In this document: positions 1-8,075 of the stretch, in pieces
Layout of the letters: each line of letters opens with the position of its first letter
Position numbering within the stretch: the first letter of the stretch is position 1
Assembly: GCA_002435785.1 (NCBI GenBank)
Contig: DIUC01000085.1
Span: 70,553 to 107,808, forward strand
DNA: 37,256 bases
From: Saprospiraceae bacterium UBA6168
GTDB lineage: Bacteria; Bacteroidota; Bacteroidia; Chitinophagales; Saprospiraceae
Direction: 5' to 3'
Program-made: the position numbers and the translations under genes
Notes under the pieces: model-generated
What the model saw: only the letters and a program-made list of their open reading frames with translations
Told to the model about the DNA's origin: nothing
Database searches by the model: none

Positions 1-27
1 ACTCGAAGCTCATTCACTCAAAACTCC

Positions 28-1080
28 CTAAAGCCCCAATATCTTCCGATTCAACGCCTCATCTGGCTCTCCCCCAGCGAAGTCGTCAAACGCCCGCTCC
101 GTCACCTTGATGATATGGTTTTCGATGAACGGCGCACCTTCTTGAGCGCCTTGCTCGCTGTCCTTGATGCAACATTCCCATTCCAGCACCGCCCAGCCGT
201 CGTAGTCGTATTGCGCCAGCTTTGAGAAAATGGAAATGAAATCCACCTGCCCATCGCCGAGGGAACGGAAGCGGCCAGGGCGGTTTATCCAATCTTGGTA
301 GCCACCATAAACGCCACTCCTTCCCGTCGCATTGAACTCGGCATCCTTTACATGGAACATTTTGATGAACTCGTGGTAGATGTCAATATACGCCAGGTAG
401 TCCAGTTGTTGCAGTACGAAATGGCTGGGGTCGTAGAGGATGTTTACCCGCTTGTGGTTTCCGGTGGCTTTGCGGAACAGCTCAAAAGTGACGCCGTCAT
501 GCAGGTCTTCGCCGGGGTGAATTTCGTAACAAACATCCACGCCCACCTCTTCGAAAGTGTCCAGGATGGGCAGCCAACGCTTAGCCAACTCTTTGAAGCC
601 TGTATCCACGAGGCCCTGCGGCCGCTGCGGCCAAGGATAGACGGTGTGCCAGAGCAGCGCCCCACTGAACGTCGCATGGACATCAATGCCGAGGTTGCGG
701 CTGGCCTTGGCGGCCCATTTCAATTGCTGCACGGCCCAAGCAGTGCGGGCGGCTGGGTTGTTGCGGTGCGCCTCTGGCGCAAACCCATCGAAACTGAGGT
801 CGTAGGCGGGGTGCACGGCCACGAGTTGGCCTTGCAGGTGCGTGGAAAGCTCGGTGATTTGAACGCCGCAAGCCTCCACACGCCCCTTGAGGTCGTCGCA
901 ATAGGTTTGGCTGTTGGCAGCCTTTTCGAGGTCAATCAGGCGGCTGTCCCAAGTGGGGATTTGCACACCGATGTAGCCGAGACTGGCAGCCCAGGTGCAG
1001 ATGCTTTCGAGGGTGTTGAACGGTGCTGTGTCGCCCATGAACTGTGCCAGGAAGATGGCGGGGCCTTTGATGTTTTTCAT
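28..1080 (-). CDS. Sugar phosphate isomerase/epimerase-like TIM-barrel protein
   Basis: A 350-residue protein of the xylose-isomerase-like TIM-barrel superfamily (AP endonuclease family 2 fold). Members isomerise or epimerise sugars or inositol derivatives using a divalent metal. The sequence shows typical barrel strand ends: CYEIHPGED near the middle, NILYDPSHF, MFHVKDAEF and the late segment AVLEWECC, which supply the Glu, Asp, His and Glu metal ligands of this superfamily. I chose the ATG at 1080 (MKNIKGPAIFLAQF) because the 20 residues read upstream of it look random. There is no signal peptide, so it should be cytoplasmic. It is transcribed away from aconitase. The substrate cannot be deduced; inositol or sugar catabolism is a guess from the family. 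Confidence 0.85.
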   Translation of the reverse strand: MKNIKGPAIFLAQFMGDTAPFNTLESICTWAASLGYIGVQIPTWDSRLIDLEKAANSQTYCDDLKGRVEACGVQITELSTHLQGQLVAVHPAYDLSFDGFAPEAHRNNPAARTAWAVQQLKWAAKASRNLGIDVHATFSGALLWHTVYPWPQRPQGLVDTGFKELAKRWLPILDTFEEVGVDVCYEIHPGEDLHDGVTFELFRKATGNHKRVNILYDPSHFVLQQLDYLAYIDIYHEFIKMFHVKDAEFNATGRSGVYGGYQDWINRPGRFRSLGDGQVDFISIFSKLAQYDYDGWAVLEWECCIKDSEQGAQEGAPFIENHIIKVTERAFDDFAGGEPDEALNRKILGL

Positions 1081-1237
1081 TATCGTTGAGAGTTTTGTTT
1101 TTGAAAAAATTGAAAAGCTTGGTCTTTTGCGGAGCGCCAAATTAGGGAAATTCCTTTTTCACCGAAGCCTAATTTGTTTTGCCCTTTTTACACTGCATTT
1201 TATCCTCAACAATCGCCTGTTTTAGTGGTTAAACCCC

Positions 1238-1245
1238 TACATTTG
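1238..1245 (+). promoter_or_regulatory. Putative -7 element of the aconitase promoter
   Basis: TACATTTG matches the Bacteroidota housekeeping sigma -7 consensus TAnnTTTG and is followed by C, as in several other candidates here. It lies 56 nt before the aconitase ATG. No convincing -33 TTG is visible. Confidence 0.45.
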
Positions 1246-1301
1246 CGCTCCCAAAAACACCTTTCACCGCATTTTTTTACCAAAATCAAACCCGCTACAT
1301 C

Positions 1302-3578
1302 ATGGTTTTCGACCTCGATTTGATACAAAAGCTCTACACCGAGCTGCCAGACAAGCTCCAGAAAGCACGTCAGGAACTGGGCCGCCCAATGACCTTGGCC
1401 GACAAAATCCTCTACTCACACCTCCACGAAGAATCGCCGCTGAAGGAATACCAGCGGGGCAATGACTACGTCTTCTTCGCCCCCGACCGGGTGGCTATGC
1501 AGGACGCCACGGCGCAAATGGCGCTGCTCCAGTTCGATATGTGCGGCAAGACGAGGACCGCAGTGCCCAGCACTGTCCACTGCGACCACTTGATTCTGGC
1601 AAAGGACGGCGCAGCGGCCGACCTCGCCGATTCGCTCGATAAAAACAAGGAGGTGTTCGACTTCCTCGCCTCTATTTCCAACAAATATGGCATCGGCTTC
1701 TGGAAGCCGGGCGCTGGCATCATCCACCAGATCGTGCTGGAAAACTACGCCTTCCCCGGTGCGATGATGGTTGGCACGGACTCCCACACGCCCAATGCGG
1801 GCGGCCTGGGCATGGTGGCCATCGGCGTCGGTGGTGCGGATGCGGTGGACGTGATGGTGGGAATGCCGTGGGAACTGAAAATGCCAAAGCTCATCGGCGT
1901 GAAACTGACGGGCAAGCTGAACGGCTGGACTTCCTCAAAAGACGTGATACTGAAAGTGGCGGGCATCCTGACCGTGAAGGGCGGCACCGGGGCCATCGTC
2001 GAATATTTCGGCGACGGCGCAAAATCGCTCTCCTGCACGGGCAAGGGCACCATCTGCAACATGGGCGCAGAAATCGGCGCAACGACCTCCACTTTCGGTT
2101 ACGACGAGGCGATGGGCCGCTACCTGCGCATCACTGGCCGGACGGAAGTTGCCGATTTGGCGGACAGCATTGCGGAGCACCTCACCGGCGACCCAGAGTG
2201 CTACGCCGACCCGGAGCGGTACTTCGACCAGGTCATCGAGATTGACCTGAGCACGCTGGAGCCGCACGTGAACGGCCCTTATACGCCGGATTTGGCATGG
2301 CCAATCTCCCAGTTTGCGCAAGCAGTCCGTGATAATGGCTACCCGCAAAAGCTGGAGGTGGGCCTCATCGGCTCCTGCACCAACTCCAGCTACGAAGACC
2401 TCGACCGTGCGGCCTCATTGGCACGGCAAGCCGTTGCGAAGCGGTTGAGGGTGAAGTCGGAGTTCACGGTAACGCCTGGCTCGGAGCAAATCCGCTACAC
2501 GGTGGCACGTGACGGCCAGTTGGAGGCTTTCGAGCAAATGGGCGGCGTGGTGCTGGCCAATGCCTGCGGCCCGTGCATCGGCCAATGGCAGCGCCACACC
2601 ACCGACCCGAACCGGAAGAACAGCATCCTCACTTCGTTCAACCGCAACTTCTCGAAGCGCAACGACGGCAACCCCAACACCCACGGCTTCGTGGCCAGCC
2701 CCGAAATCGTAACGGCATTGGCAATAGCCGGAGACCTGACCTTCAACCCGCTGACCGACTCGCTCATCAACGAAGATGGCGTTGCCGTGAGGCTCGACCC
2801 ACCGACGGGCGTTGAGCTGCCGCCGCTCGGCTTCGACGTGAAGGACGCTGGCTTCCAAGCGCCTGCCGCCGATGGCAGCAAGGTGCAGGTACACGTCAGC
2901 CCGACCTCGAACCGCCTGCAATTGCTGACGCCGTTCGAGCCAATTTCGACGCAGCAGCTCCGCAATATGCGCATCCTCATCAAGGCGAAGGGCAAATGCA
3001 CGACCGACCATATCTCGATGGCCGGGCCGTGGCTGGAGTTCCGGGGCCACTTGGAGAACATCTCCAACAACTGCCTCATCGGTGCCACCAACGCCTTCAA
3101 CGACCAGACGAACAACGTAGCAAACTATGGAAATGGTGACAGTGATGTCCGGTTCATGCCCGTGCCAGACAGTGGGCGGGCGTACAAGGCCGCTGGGGTC
3201 AGCACCATTGTTTTCGGAGAGGAAAACTACGGCGAGGGCAGCAGCCGGGAACATGCGGCGATGGAGCCACGCCATATTGGCGTGAAGGCGGTCATCGTGA
3301 AGTCGTTCGCCCGCATCCATGAGACGAACCTGAAAAAGCAGGGGATGTTGGCGCTCACTTTTGTGGACAATGCCGACTACGACAAAATCCGGCAGGACGA
3401 CCTGATTGACATCGTCGGCGACCTGTTGCCGGGCCTGAACCTGACCATCGTGCTGAACCATGCCGATGGCACGCAGGAGCAATTCGAGGTGAAGCACACT
3501 TACAACTTGCAGCAGATTGAATGGGTGAAAGCTGGGTCTGCGTTGAACAAGATTAGGAAGGATAGGAGCCAGGGGTAA
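1302..3578 (+). CDS. acn: Aconitate hydratase, mitochondrial type
   Basis: A 758-residue aconitase that interconverts citrate and isocitrate through cis-aconitate in the TCA cycle, using a [4Fe-4S] cluster. Length and motifs fit the mitochondrial-type family rather than AcnA/IRP or AcnB. The cluster cysteines are C359 in GSCTNSS and C422 and C425 in NACGPCIGQW, within one residue of the well-known mitochondrial enzyme positions. Other signatures are GTDSHTPNAGGLG in domain 1 and GEGSSREHAAMEPR in the swivelling C-terminal domain, which carries substrate-binding Ser and Arg residues. The ATG at 1302 gives the usual N-terminus. A strong hairpin terminator follows 30 bases after the stop, so the gene is probably monocistronic. 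Coding GC is high. Confidence 0.97.
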   Translation: MVFDLDLIQKLYTELPDKLQKARQELGRPMTLADKILYSHLHEESPLKEYQRGNDYVFFAPDRVAMQDATAQMALLQFDMCGKTRTAVPSTVHCDHLILAKDGAAADLADSLDKNKEVFDFLASISNKYGIGFWKPGAGIIHQIVLENYAFPGAMMVGTDSHTPNAGGLGMVAIGVGGADAVDVMVGMPWELKMPKLIGVKLTGKLNGWTSSKDVILKVAGILTVKGGTGAIVEYFGDGAKSLSCTGKGTICNMGAEIGATTSTFGYDEAMGRYLRITGRTEVADLADSIAEHLTGDPECYADPERYFDQVIEIDLSTLEPHVNGPYTPDLAWPISQFAQAVRDNGYPQKLEVGLIGSCTNSSYEDLDRAASLARQAVAKRLRVKSEFTVTPGSEQIRYTVARDGQLEAFEQMGGVVLANACGPCIGQWQRHTTDPNRKNSILTSFNRNFSKRNDGNPNTHGFVASPEIVTALAIAGDLTFNPLTDSLINEDGVAVRLDPPTGVELPPLGFDVKDAGFQAPAADGSKVQVHVSPTSNRLQLLTPFEPISTQQLRNMRILIKAKGKCTTDHISMAGPWLEFRGHLENISNNCLIGATNAFNDQTNNVANYGNGDSDVRFMPVPDSGRAYKAAGVSTIVFGEENYGEGSSREHAAMEPRHIGVKAVIVKSFARIHETNLKKQGMLALTFVDNADYDKIRQDDLIDIVGDLLPGLNLTIVLNHADGTQEQFEVKHTYNLQQIEWVKAGSALNKIRKDRSQG

Positions 3579-3608
3579 GCCTTAAAAGGCTTTACGCTGG
3601 CGCAAAAC

Positions 3609-3652
3609 AACGGCCCGTCGCAGGATAAGCACTGCGGCGGGCCGTTTTGTTT
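3609..3652 (+). terminator. Rho-independent terminator of aconitase
   Basis: A 15-bp stem with one G-T wobble (3609-3623 with 3632-3646, arms AACGGCCCGTCGCAG and CTGCGGCGGGCCGTT) is followed by TTGTTTTT on the plus strand. Confidence 0.8.
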
Positions 3653-3673
3653 TTGGGGGTTGACCGGAGAGCC

Positions 3674-3893
3674 TTTGCAGCGACCTATATGAATTTTGCA
3701 GTCGCTCATTTGAACTTTGCAGCGAGCTATATGAACTTCACAGCGAGCTATATGAACTTCGCAGCCACCCGAATTAAAAAAACATAGGCTTGTACGAACA
3801 TCGCACAAGCCTATGTGAAAAAAACAGTCGCTCGTTAGAACTTTGCAGTCGGCTATATGAACTTTGCAGCGACTCGTTGGAACTTTGCAGCGC
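3674..3893. repeat. 21-bp tandem repeats around the terminator of helical protein copy A
   Basis: Units with a 21-bp period begin at 3674, 3695, 3716 and 3737, each starting TTTGCAG or a variant and ending in TGAAC or TGAAT. A fifth unit decays at 3758 into the terminator hairpin. On the other side of the hairpin about three more units run to the stop codon of copy A. The two most conserved blocks are TTTGCAGCGA and CTATATGAAC. No long open frame is shared across the units, so I read this as non-coding 3' repeat DNA. Confidence 0.85.
3775..3816 (-). terminator. Terminator of helical protein copy A
   Basis: A 12-bp perfect stem (3782-3793 with 3805-3816, core AGGCTTGT/ACAAGCCT) with an 11-nt loop is followed on the minus strand by seven T residues. 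It lies 79 bases past the stop of the gene at 3896, with repeat units in between. Copy B has a terminator with the same AGGCTTGT core. Confidence 0.8.
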
Positions 3894-3895
3894 CC

Positions 3896-4621
3896 TTATT
3901 TACTCGGGTCATCCTCAATCCGTTTAAAATCCAGCCCGCTTCCTCCTTTATAGTTCGGACTGCTGGTACCAAAAGCCCCTTTCAGGTAATCCTTTACGGC
4001 CATTGCCGTGTCAACGAGGCCCGTGTCCTCCGCATACAGTGCCGTATTACGGGTAGTGCGCACCCCTTTCAGTGTCTGGTAGGCGAGGTCGGCGGCATTG
4101 TTATCGGTATTCATGTTTGCGAGAAGGGTCTGGAGCGTGGCCACTTGCAGTTCGGTCTCGGCGGGCATGTAGGTCGGCTCGGCGGCCAGGATTGTGATGA
4201 AGGTCTCGAAATTATCGGCCCGCATCACGAACGATTGCTGCGAGGTAGAATGTGAATCCTGGCCCTCCACCTTCGGCGGTTTGTTCTTTGTGCCCCTTAT
4301 TTTGTCGGCGATGGTCTTGGCGTAGGCCTTTTCCTGTTTCAGTGCATCGGTGCCCTTAAAGATGGCGAGCAGCCGGGTCGTGAGCCTGCTCAACGGCTTG
4401 AACCGCTTCGCCCGGTTGGACACCGCATTGTTGTAGGCAATCAAGGGGACTTTCACCGCCGTGTTGGCTGCTTTGCATGCCAACAGTTGCTGGTTGAGCG
4501 CCGTCAGCTTGATGGCATCCTTGGAGGGTTGGTAAAGCGCACCGAGTCCGGTGCAGTGATTGGTGAGGGTTTGAAAATTGGCGACGTTCTTGGCGTGCCC
4601 GGTTTCGGAATTACTGGCCAT
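3896..4621 (-). CDS. Uncharacterised helical Bacteroidota protein, copy A
   Basis: A 241-residue, mostly helical, soluble-looking protein with no signal peptide or membrane segment. I know of no function for it. Its paralogue is encoded at 14664-15413, about 45% identical by my hand alignment. Shared blocks are MAS-SETGHAKN at the N-terminus, YQPS near 30, LTTR near 80, ADKIRG near 107, ADNF and ILAAEPTY near 145-155, and TGLVDTA near 205. A Pro/Lys-rich linker near residues 110-125 separates two helical halves. The start is fixed by the paralogue and by a 48-bp leader ending 16 bases upstream. I recall similar proteins as a multicopy, Bacteroidota-restricted family, but cannot check that here. 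Repeats and a hairpin terminator follow the gene. Confidence 0.85.
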   Translation of the reverse strand: MASNSETGHAKNVANFQTLTNHCTGLGALYQPSKDAIKLTALNQQLLACKAANTAVKVPLIAYNNAVSNRAKRFKPLSRLTTRLLAIFKGTDALKQEKAYAKTIADKIRGTKNKPPKVEGQDSHSTSQQSFVMRADNFETFITILAAEPTYMPAETELQVATLQTLLANMNTDNNAADLAYQTLKGVRTTRNTALYAEDTGLVDTAMAVKDYLKGAFGTSSPNYKGGSGLDFKRIEDDPSK

Positions 4622-4637
4622 TAGGTACAGTGTTTAA

Positions 4638-4685
4638 GGTTATAAATATCCGCCGAAGGAATGGGGATCCGGGGGCGGGGTGAAA
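4638..4685 (-). promoter_or_regulatory. Conserved 48-bp leader element, copy A
   Basis: This block lies 16 bases before the start codon of copy A and is identical at 47 of 48 positions to 15431-15478, before copy B. On the gene strand it runs from TTTCACCCCGCC to GGCGGATATTTATAACC. CCGCC near the 5' end could pair with GGCGG near the 3' end. The similarity stops sharply at both edges. It could be a promoter, a 5'-UTR RNA structure or a protein-binding site; no TAnnTTTG element is inside. Confidence 0.8.
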
Positions 4686-4739
4686 ATGTGTGGGGGTCTG
4701 GTTGGTTTTCTGTGGCAGCAGGTCGCAGGTTGCGCTGCG

Positions 4740-4818
4740 CTAAACTGGCGAACGGTTCGTGCAAACGCAGGTGGGGCGCATAGCCTCACTTGCCGTTTTG
4801 CACTTTGTTGGCTACAGT
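4740..4818. repeat. Bulged hairpin at the 3' edge of the AT-rich gene, recombination-site-like
   Basis: GTGCAAACGCAGGTG on the plus strand can pair with CACTTGCCGTTTTGCAC downstream, leaving bulged bases and a loop of about 13 nt. Outside it, GCGAAC faces GTTGGC. The right edge carries TTGTTGGCTACAGTC, nearly matching in inverted orientation the TTGTTAGCTACAATC at the other end of the AT-rich unit. It overlaps the last codons of the lipoprotein gene. Confidence 0.5.
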
Positions 4819-5493
4819 CTTTTTTTTCTCTTCGTATTTATAAAATTTCCCACATTTCTCATTTCCGACTTGTTCAAAATAATTAGTTCCCTTTTCATTT
4901 TTTTTAATTGTAAATTTTGATGTTGTCCAAATCAGATTATTATAAGACGTAGTTCCAATTAATTTATTCAACGTCACATTTATCTTATAATTTCCATTTC
5001 TATCAATCGGTATTGACACCTTACTTTTTTCAAATTCTGCAATTAAAATTATCGGCAATTTATCTCCGCTTAGTTTAAAAGTTAATTCTCCTTCTAAATC
5101 TGTTGTATTCCCAAAAATTATCGAATCAGATTCCATGTCTCTACAATAAATATTTGCAAACCAAGCACCTTTACATTTAATATCAAATCTGGCGGAATCT
5201 TGATTGGTTGGCTCGTAGCTTATTATCTCGAACCCTTCATCAGATTTCAATTTGTATTTTTCAGGTATTTCTTCGAAGACGACAGCTAAAGTGTCTCTTC
5301 TTATTTGATATTTACCATAATTGATTCCAAAGGCTCCATAATCTGTTGCCGTATTGTAGAGTAATTCCCTCTTATTTAAAAATTCAATGCACGCTCCTGT
5401 ATAATTTGGCAAGGTGCAGTAGTTCCCTTCATAAGTTTTGCATGAAGAAATCATTATCCCTATTCCAATTATCATTTCTACTTGGAGCTTCAT
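4786..5493 (-). CDS. AT-rich lipoprotein gene, possibly acquired
   Basis: A 235-residue protein starting MKLQVEMIIGIGIMISSC. The hydrophobic stretch ending ISSC is a lipobox, so the mature protein should be lipidated at Cys17. I do not recognise the family. The rest looks beta-rich with several cysteines. The frame stays open 219 bases further upstream, but that part reads through hairpin DNA with GC-rich composition unlike the gene, so I place the start at 5493 at the signal peptide. The gene is far more AT-rich than its neighbours, and inverted copies of TTGTTRGCTACARTC lie at both ends, both signs of horizontal acquisition as a single-gene unit. Confidence 0.75.
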   Translation of the reverse strand: MKLQVEMIIGIGIMISSCKTYEGNYCTLPNYTGACIEFLNKRELLYNTATDYGAFGINYGKYQIRRDTLAVVFEEIPEKYKLKSDEGFEIISYEPTNQDSARFDIKCKGAWFANIYCRDMESDSIIFGNTTDLEGELTFKLSGDKLPIILIAEFEKSKVSIPIDRNGNYKINVTLNKLIGTTSYNNLIWTTSKFTIKKNEKGTNYFEQVGNEKCGKFYKYEEKKKTVANKVQNGK

Positions 5494-5511
5494 TTTTCTT
5501 TTCTTCTGATT

Positions 5512-5660
5512 GTAGCTAACAACGGCACTCCCGAAAACGAGTAAGTAAACCCGCATTGCGTCTTTACTTATTCGTTTTCGGGAAAGTCGCCAATCTTTTC
5601 GCATCGCCCCTTCCCAAGGTGACAAAGTAAACACGAATTGCGGGTTACTTAGCCACCACC
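5512..5660. repeat. Hairpin and imperfect repeats upstream of the AT-rich gene
   Basis: A 20-bp stem with one G-T mismatch (5530-5549 with 5563-5582, outer arms CCCGAAAACGA) surrounds a 13-nt loop. Next to it, about 28 bases with the pattern AAGTAA-GCAAT-CG-GTTTACTT occur twice on the minus strand (5541-5568 and about 5619-5650), each partly palindromic. TTGTTAGCTACAATC at 5512-5526 on the minus strand marks the gene-side edge. From 5661 to 5917 I see no gene. Confidence 0.65.
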
Positions 5661-5917
5661 TCAGCCCCTTCGCAACTTCCCCGCCCAGCAACATCAAGCC
5701 ACCGTCCGGCAAAGCACGAAGCCAAGTTCATTGTGGTTTTCTCCATAGTAAGTTTTAAAAATCAGCCCTTCCGAATCAGGCCGTGGTGTGTGTGAAGGCA
5801 TTGCCTTAAAAAGCGAGGCTAAGGTAAAAAGCAGGATTGGAATTTTCGCATGGTGTATGGGATTTTTTTTTCATTTGGTGGGGTGGTTATTTTTCCCCAC
5901 CCCTCCCCCAATCTGTT

Positions 5918-5925
5918 TACTTTCG
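5918..5925 (+). promoter_or_regulatory. Putative -7 element before the MoxR-like gene
   Basis: TACTTTCG followed by C resembles the TAnnTTTG class with C in place of the last T. It lies 94 nt before the ATG at 6020, leaving a leader made almost entirely of the 9-bp repeat hairpin. Confidence 0.45.
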
Positions 5926-5936
5926 CCCCCGATGAG

Positions 5937-6018
5937 GGTTTAGGAAGTTTAGGAAGTTTAGCGGGTTTAATCACGCTTAAACCTTCTAAACCCCCTAAAC
6001 CCGCTAAACCTCCTAAAC
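5937..6018 (+). repeat. 9-bp repeat hairpin in the MoxR-like gene leader
   Basis: GTTTAG followed by three variable purine-rich bases repeats with a 9-bp period on the plus strand (GTTTAGGAA, GTTTAGGAA, GTTTAGCGG, GTTTAA). Across an eight-base turn the same unit repeats four times in inverted orientation and ends two bases before the ATG. The two halves can pair into one long imperfect stem in the 5'-UTR, which would bury the ribosome-binding region. Confidence 0.85.
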
Positions 6019-6019
6019 A

Positions 6020-7105
6020 ATGACCGACCACCAAATCCTCCGCCCCCACGCCGAACAAGTTTACGCCCACGAAATCCGGGCGCTCATCGCCACGGACGAC
6101 CACCAGCGGCCCACCAACTGGCAAATGTCACCGTGGGCCGTGGTCACTTACCTGCTGGGCGGCAAGCTGCCGGATGGCACGGCGGTGGAGCCAAAGTATT
6201 TCGGCAGCCGACGCCTCATCGAAATCGCCGTGGCCACGCTCGCCACCGACCGGGCGCTGCTGCTCATCGGCATACCCGGCACGGCCAAGACCTGGGTGGC
6301 CGAGCACCTCGCCGCCGCCATCTCCGGCGACAGCACCCGGCTGGTGCAGGGCACGGCGGGAATGAGCGAGGAGGCGCTGCGCTATGGCTGGAACTACGCC
6401 CGACTATTGGCCGAAGGCCCCAGCCAAAACGCCCTCGTGCCCAGCCCCGTGATGAACGCCATGCGGGAGGGCAAAATCGCCCGCATCGAGGAGCTGACGA
6501 GGATGCCGAGCGATGTGCAGGACACCCTCATCACCATCCTCAGCGAGAAAATGCTGCCCATCCCGGAGCTGAACACGGAGGTGCAGGCCATCCGTGGCTT
6601 CAACGTCATCGGCACCGCCAACGACCGTGACCGGGGCATCAACGACCTGTCGAGCGCCCTGCGCCGCCGCTTCAACACGGTGGTGATGCCGCTGCCCGCC
6701 ACGCTGGCCGAGGAGGTGAACATCGTGCAGACGAGGGTGGAAAAAATCGGCGTCTCGCTGGAACTGCCGCCCGGCTCGGCGCCCGTCAAGGAAATCGAGC
6801 GGTTAGTGACCATCTTTCGGGAATTGCGGAGCGGAAAAACGGAGGACGGCCGCACGAAATTGAAATCACCAGGTGCCACGCTCAGCACGGCGGAGGCCAT
6901 TTCGGTGGTACACAGCGGTCAGGCATTGGCCGTCCATTTCGGCGATGGCACGCTGCGGGCGCACGACCTAGCGGCGGGCATAACCGGGGCCATCGTGAAA
7001 GACCCGGTGCAGGACAAAAACATCTGGCTGGAATACCTCGAAACGGTGGTGAAGGAACGGAAGGAGTGGGGGGATATTTATCGGGCGTGCAAGGAGTTGG
7101 TGTGA
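6020..7105 (+). CDS. MoxR-like AAA+ ATPase (COG0714 type)
   Basis: A 361-residue AAA+ ATPase of the MoxR class. These act as chaperone-like remodelling ATPases, usually beside von Willebrand A-domain partners. Visible motifs are Walker A GIPGTAKT (84-91), a Walker B-like IARIEE (153-158) where most relatives have an Asp-Glu pair, sensor 1 in VIGTAND near 201, and an arginine cluster at 215-217. Residues 1-60 precede the ATPase core. Its composition fits the branch encoded with SWIM-zinc and VWA proteins in other genomes, but no such partner lies next to it: the next gene is a convergent hydrolase. The ATG at 6020 directly follows the repeat hairpin. The substrate is unknown. Confidence 0.85.
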   Translation: MTDHQILRPHAEQVYAHEIRALIATDDHQRPTNWQMSPWAVVTYLLGGKLPDGTAVEPKYFGSRRLIEIAVATLATDRALLLIGIPGTAKTWVAEHLAAAISGDSTRLVQGTAGMSEEALRYGWNYARLLAEGPSQNALVPSPVMNAMREGKIARIEELTRMPSDVQDTLITILSEKMLPIPELNTEVQAIRGFNVIGTANDRDRGINDLSSALRRRFNTVVMPLPATLAEEVNIVQTRVEKIGVSLELPPGSAPVKEIERLVTIFRELRSGKTEDGRTKLKSPGATLSTAEAISVVHSGQALAVHFGDGTLRAHDLAAGITGAIVKDPVQDKNIWLEYLETVVKERKEWGDIYRACKELV

Positions 7106-7153
7106 GGGCTGAGAGTTTGCGGGCGTGAGAGTTTGAGAGTTTGAGAGCGGGGG

Positions 7154-7918
7154 TTAGGTGGTTACCTCTTTCAGGAATGCCTCCAAGTGCGCATTGAACA
7201 CATCCGGATGCTCCATCATGGGGGCGTGGCCGCATTTATCTAATATGACAAGTTGGGAGTTTTGGATGCGCTCGTGGAACTCCTCGCCGACGAAGGCGGG
7301 GGTCACTTGGTCTTCTTTGCCCCAAATGAGTAGCGTGGGGGCGGTGATGGTGTGCAGGCGCTCCCGCAGGTTGTGCCGGATGGCCGACTTGGCGGTGGCC
7401 ACCACCCGGATGGCCTTGTTGCGGTCGTTCACGATGTCGAAAATCTCGTCCACCAGCTCCTTGGTGGCCGTGGCTGGTTCGTAGAAAGTATCCTCTGCTT
7501 TTTTCTTGATGTAGTCGTAGTCGCCCCGTTTCGGAAAGGTGGAACCCATGGCACTTTCAAAAAGGCCAGAGCTGCCCGTCAGCGTGATGGAAGCGATGCG
7601 CTCGGGATGGGCCAAGGCATAGAGGAGGGAGATATGGCCACCGAGGGAGTTGCCGAGCAGGTGTACTTTGTCGTAGCCTTTTTTCTCCACAAAGGTGGTG
7701 ACGTGGTCCACCAAGCCGGAGACGGAGAGCTTGCGGAACGGCATTTCGAAAATGGGGAGGATGGGCACCACTACGTTGTAGGTGCTGCCGAAGTGTTGGA
7801 GTATGCTGGCAAAATTGCTCAACGCACCAAACAAACCGTGAAGCAGGAGCAGGTTGTGTTCCCCTCCTTTGGTCTCTATGTATTTGAAACCTCCTTCCTC
7901 TGTGACAGGATAATCCAT
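7154..7918 (-). CDS. Alpha/beta hydrolase
   Basis: A 254-residue alpha/beta-hydrolase-fold protein, probably a cytoplasmic esterase or C-C bond hydrolase. The triad can be read as S91 in the nucleophile elbow GNSLGGH, D203 in GKEDQVTP and H231 in CGHAPMMEHP. HGLFG at 27-31 is the oxyanion-hole motif. A cap region lies between about residues 120 and 185. No signal peptide is present. The gene is convergent with the MoxR-like gene and begins beside the candidate origin region. A good promoter sits 29 nt upstream. The substrate cannot be deduced. Confidence 0.88.
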   Translation of the reverse strand: MDYPVTEEGGFKYIETKGGEHNLLLLHGLFGALSNFASILQHFGSTYNVVVPILPIFEMPFRKLSVSGLVDHVTTFVEKKGYDKVHLLGNSLGGHISLLYALAHPERIASITLTGSSGLFESAMGSTFPKRGDYDYIKKKAEDTFYEPATATKELVDEIFDIVNDRNKAIRVVATAKSAIRHNLRERLHTITAPTLLIWGKEDQVTPAFVGEEFHERIQNSQLVILDKCGHAPMMEHPDVFNAHLEAFLKEVTT

Positions 7919-7946
7919 TTAGCTTTTGAATTGTTGGCCAATGCGG

Positions 7947-7978
7947 CAAAAATACTTTTTTTAACTTCTATTGGCCAA
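7947..7978 (-). promoter_or_regulatory. Promoter of the alpha/beta hydrolase
   Basis: On the minus strand TATTTTTG (7954-7947) fits TAnnTTTG. TTGG (7978-7975) lies 20 nt upstream as a -33 element, within the usual Bacteroidota spacing. The -7 lies 28 nt before the ATG. Confidence 0.55.
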
Positions 7979-8075
7979 TTTGTTTTCCAACCCGCAACCC
8001 TTACGGCCCGTTGCCGTTCAAACCCCCATCTTGAAATTTTGTTTTTTGTCGCACAAGACGGGACCGCTCATAAAT

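Noticed and set aside
295..1089. 264-residue plus-strand frame opposite the sugar isomerase gene
   Set aside because: Antisense shadow; the minus-strand protein has clear superfamily motifs.
2415..3497. 360-residue minus-strand frame opposite aconitase
   Set aside because: Antisense shadow caused by high GC at third positions of the aconitase gene.
3674..3893. CRISPR array or coding repeat
   Set aside because: The 21-bp period has no spacers, and no frame stays open across both sides of the hairpin.
5494..5712. In-frame upstream extension of the AT-rich lipoprotein, 73 codons
   Set aside because: It reads through hairpin and repeat DNA of different composition and would hide the lipoprotein signal peptide inside the protein.
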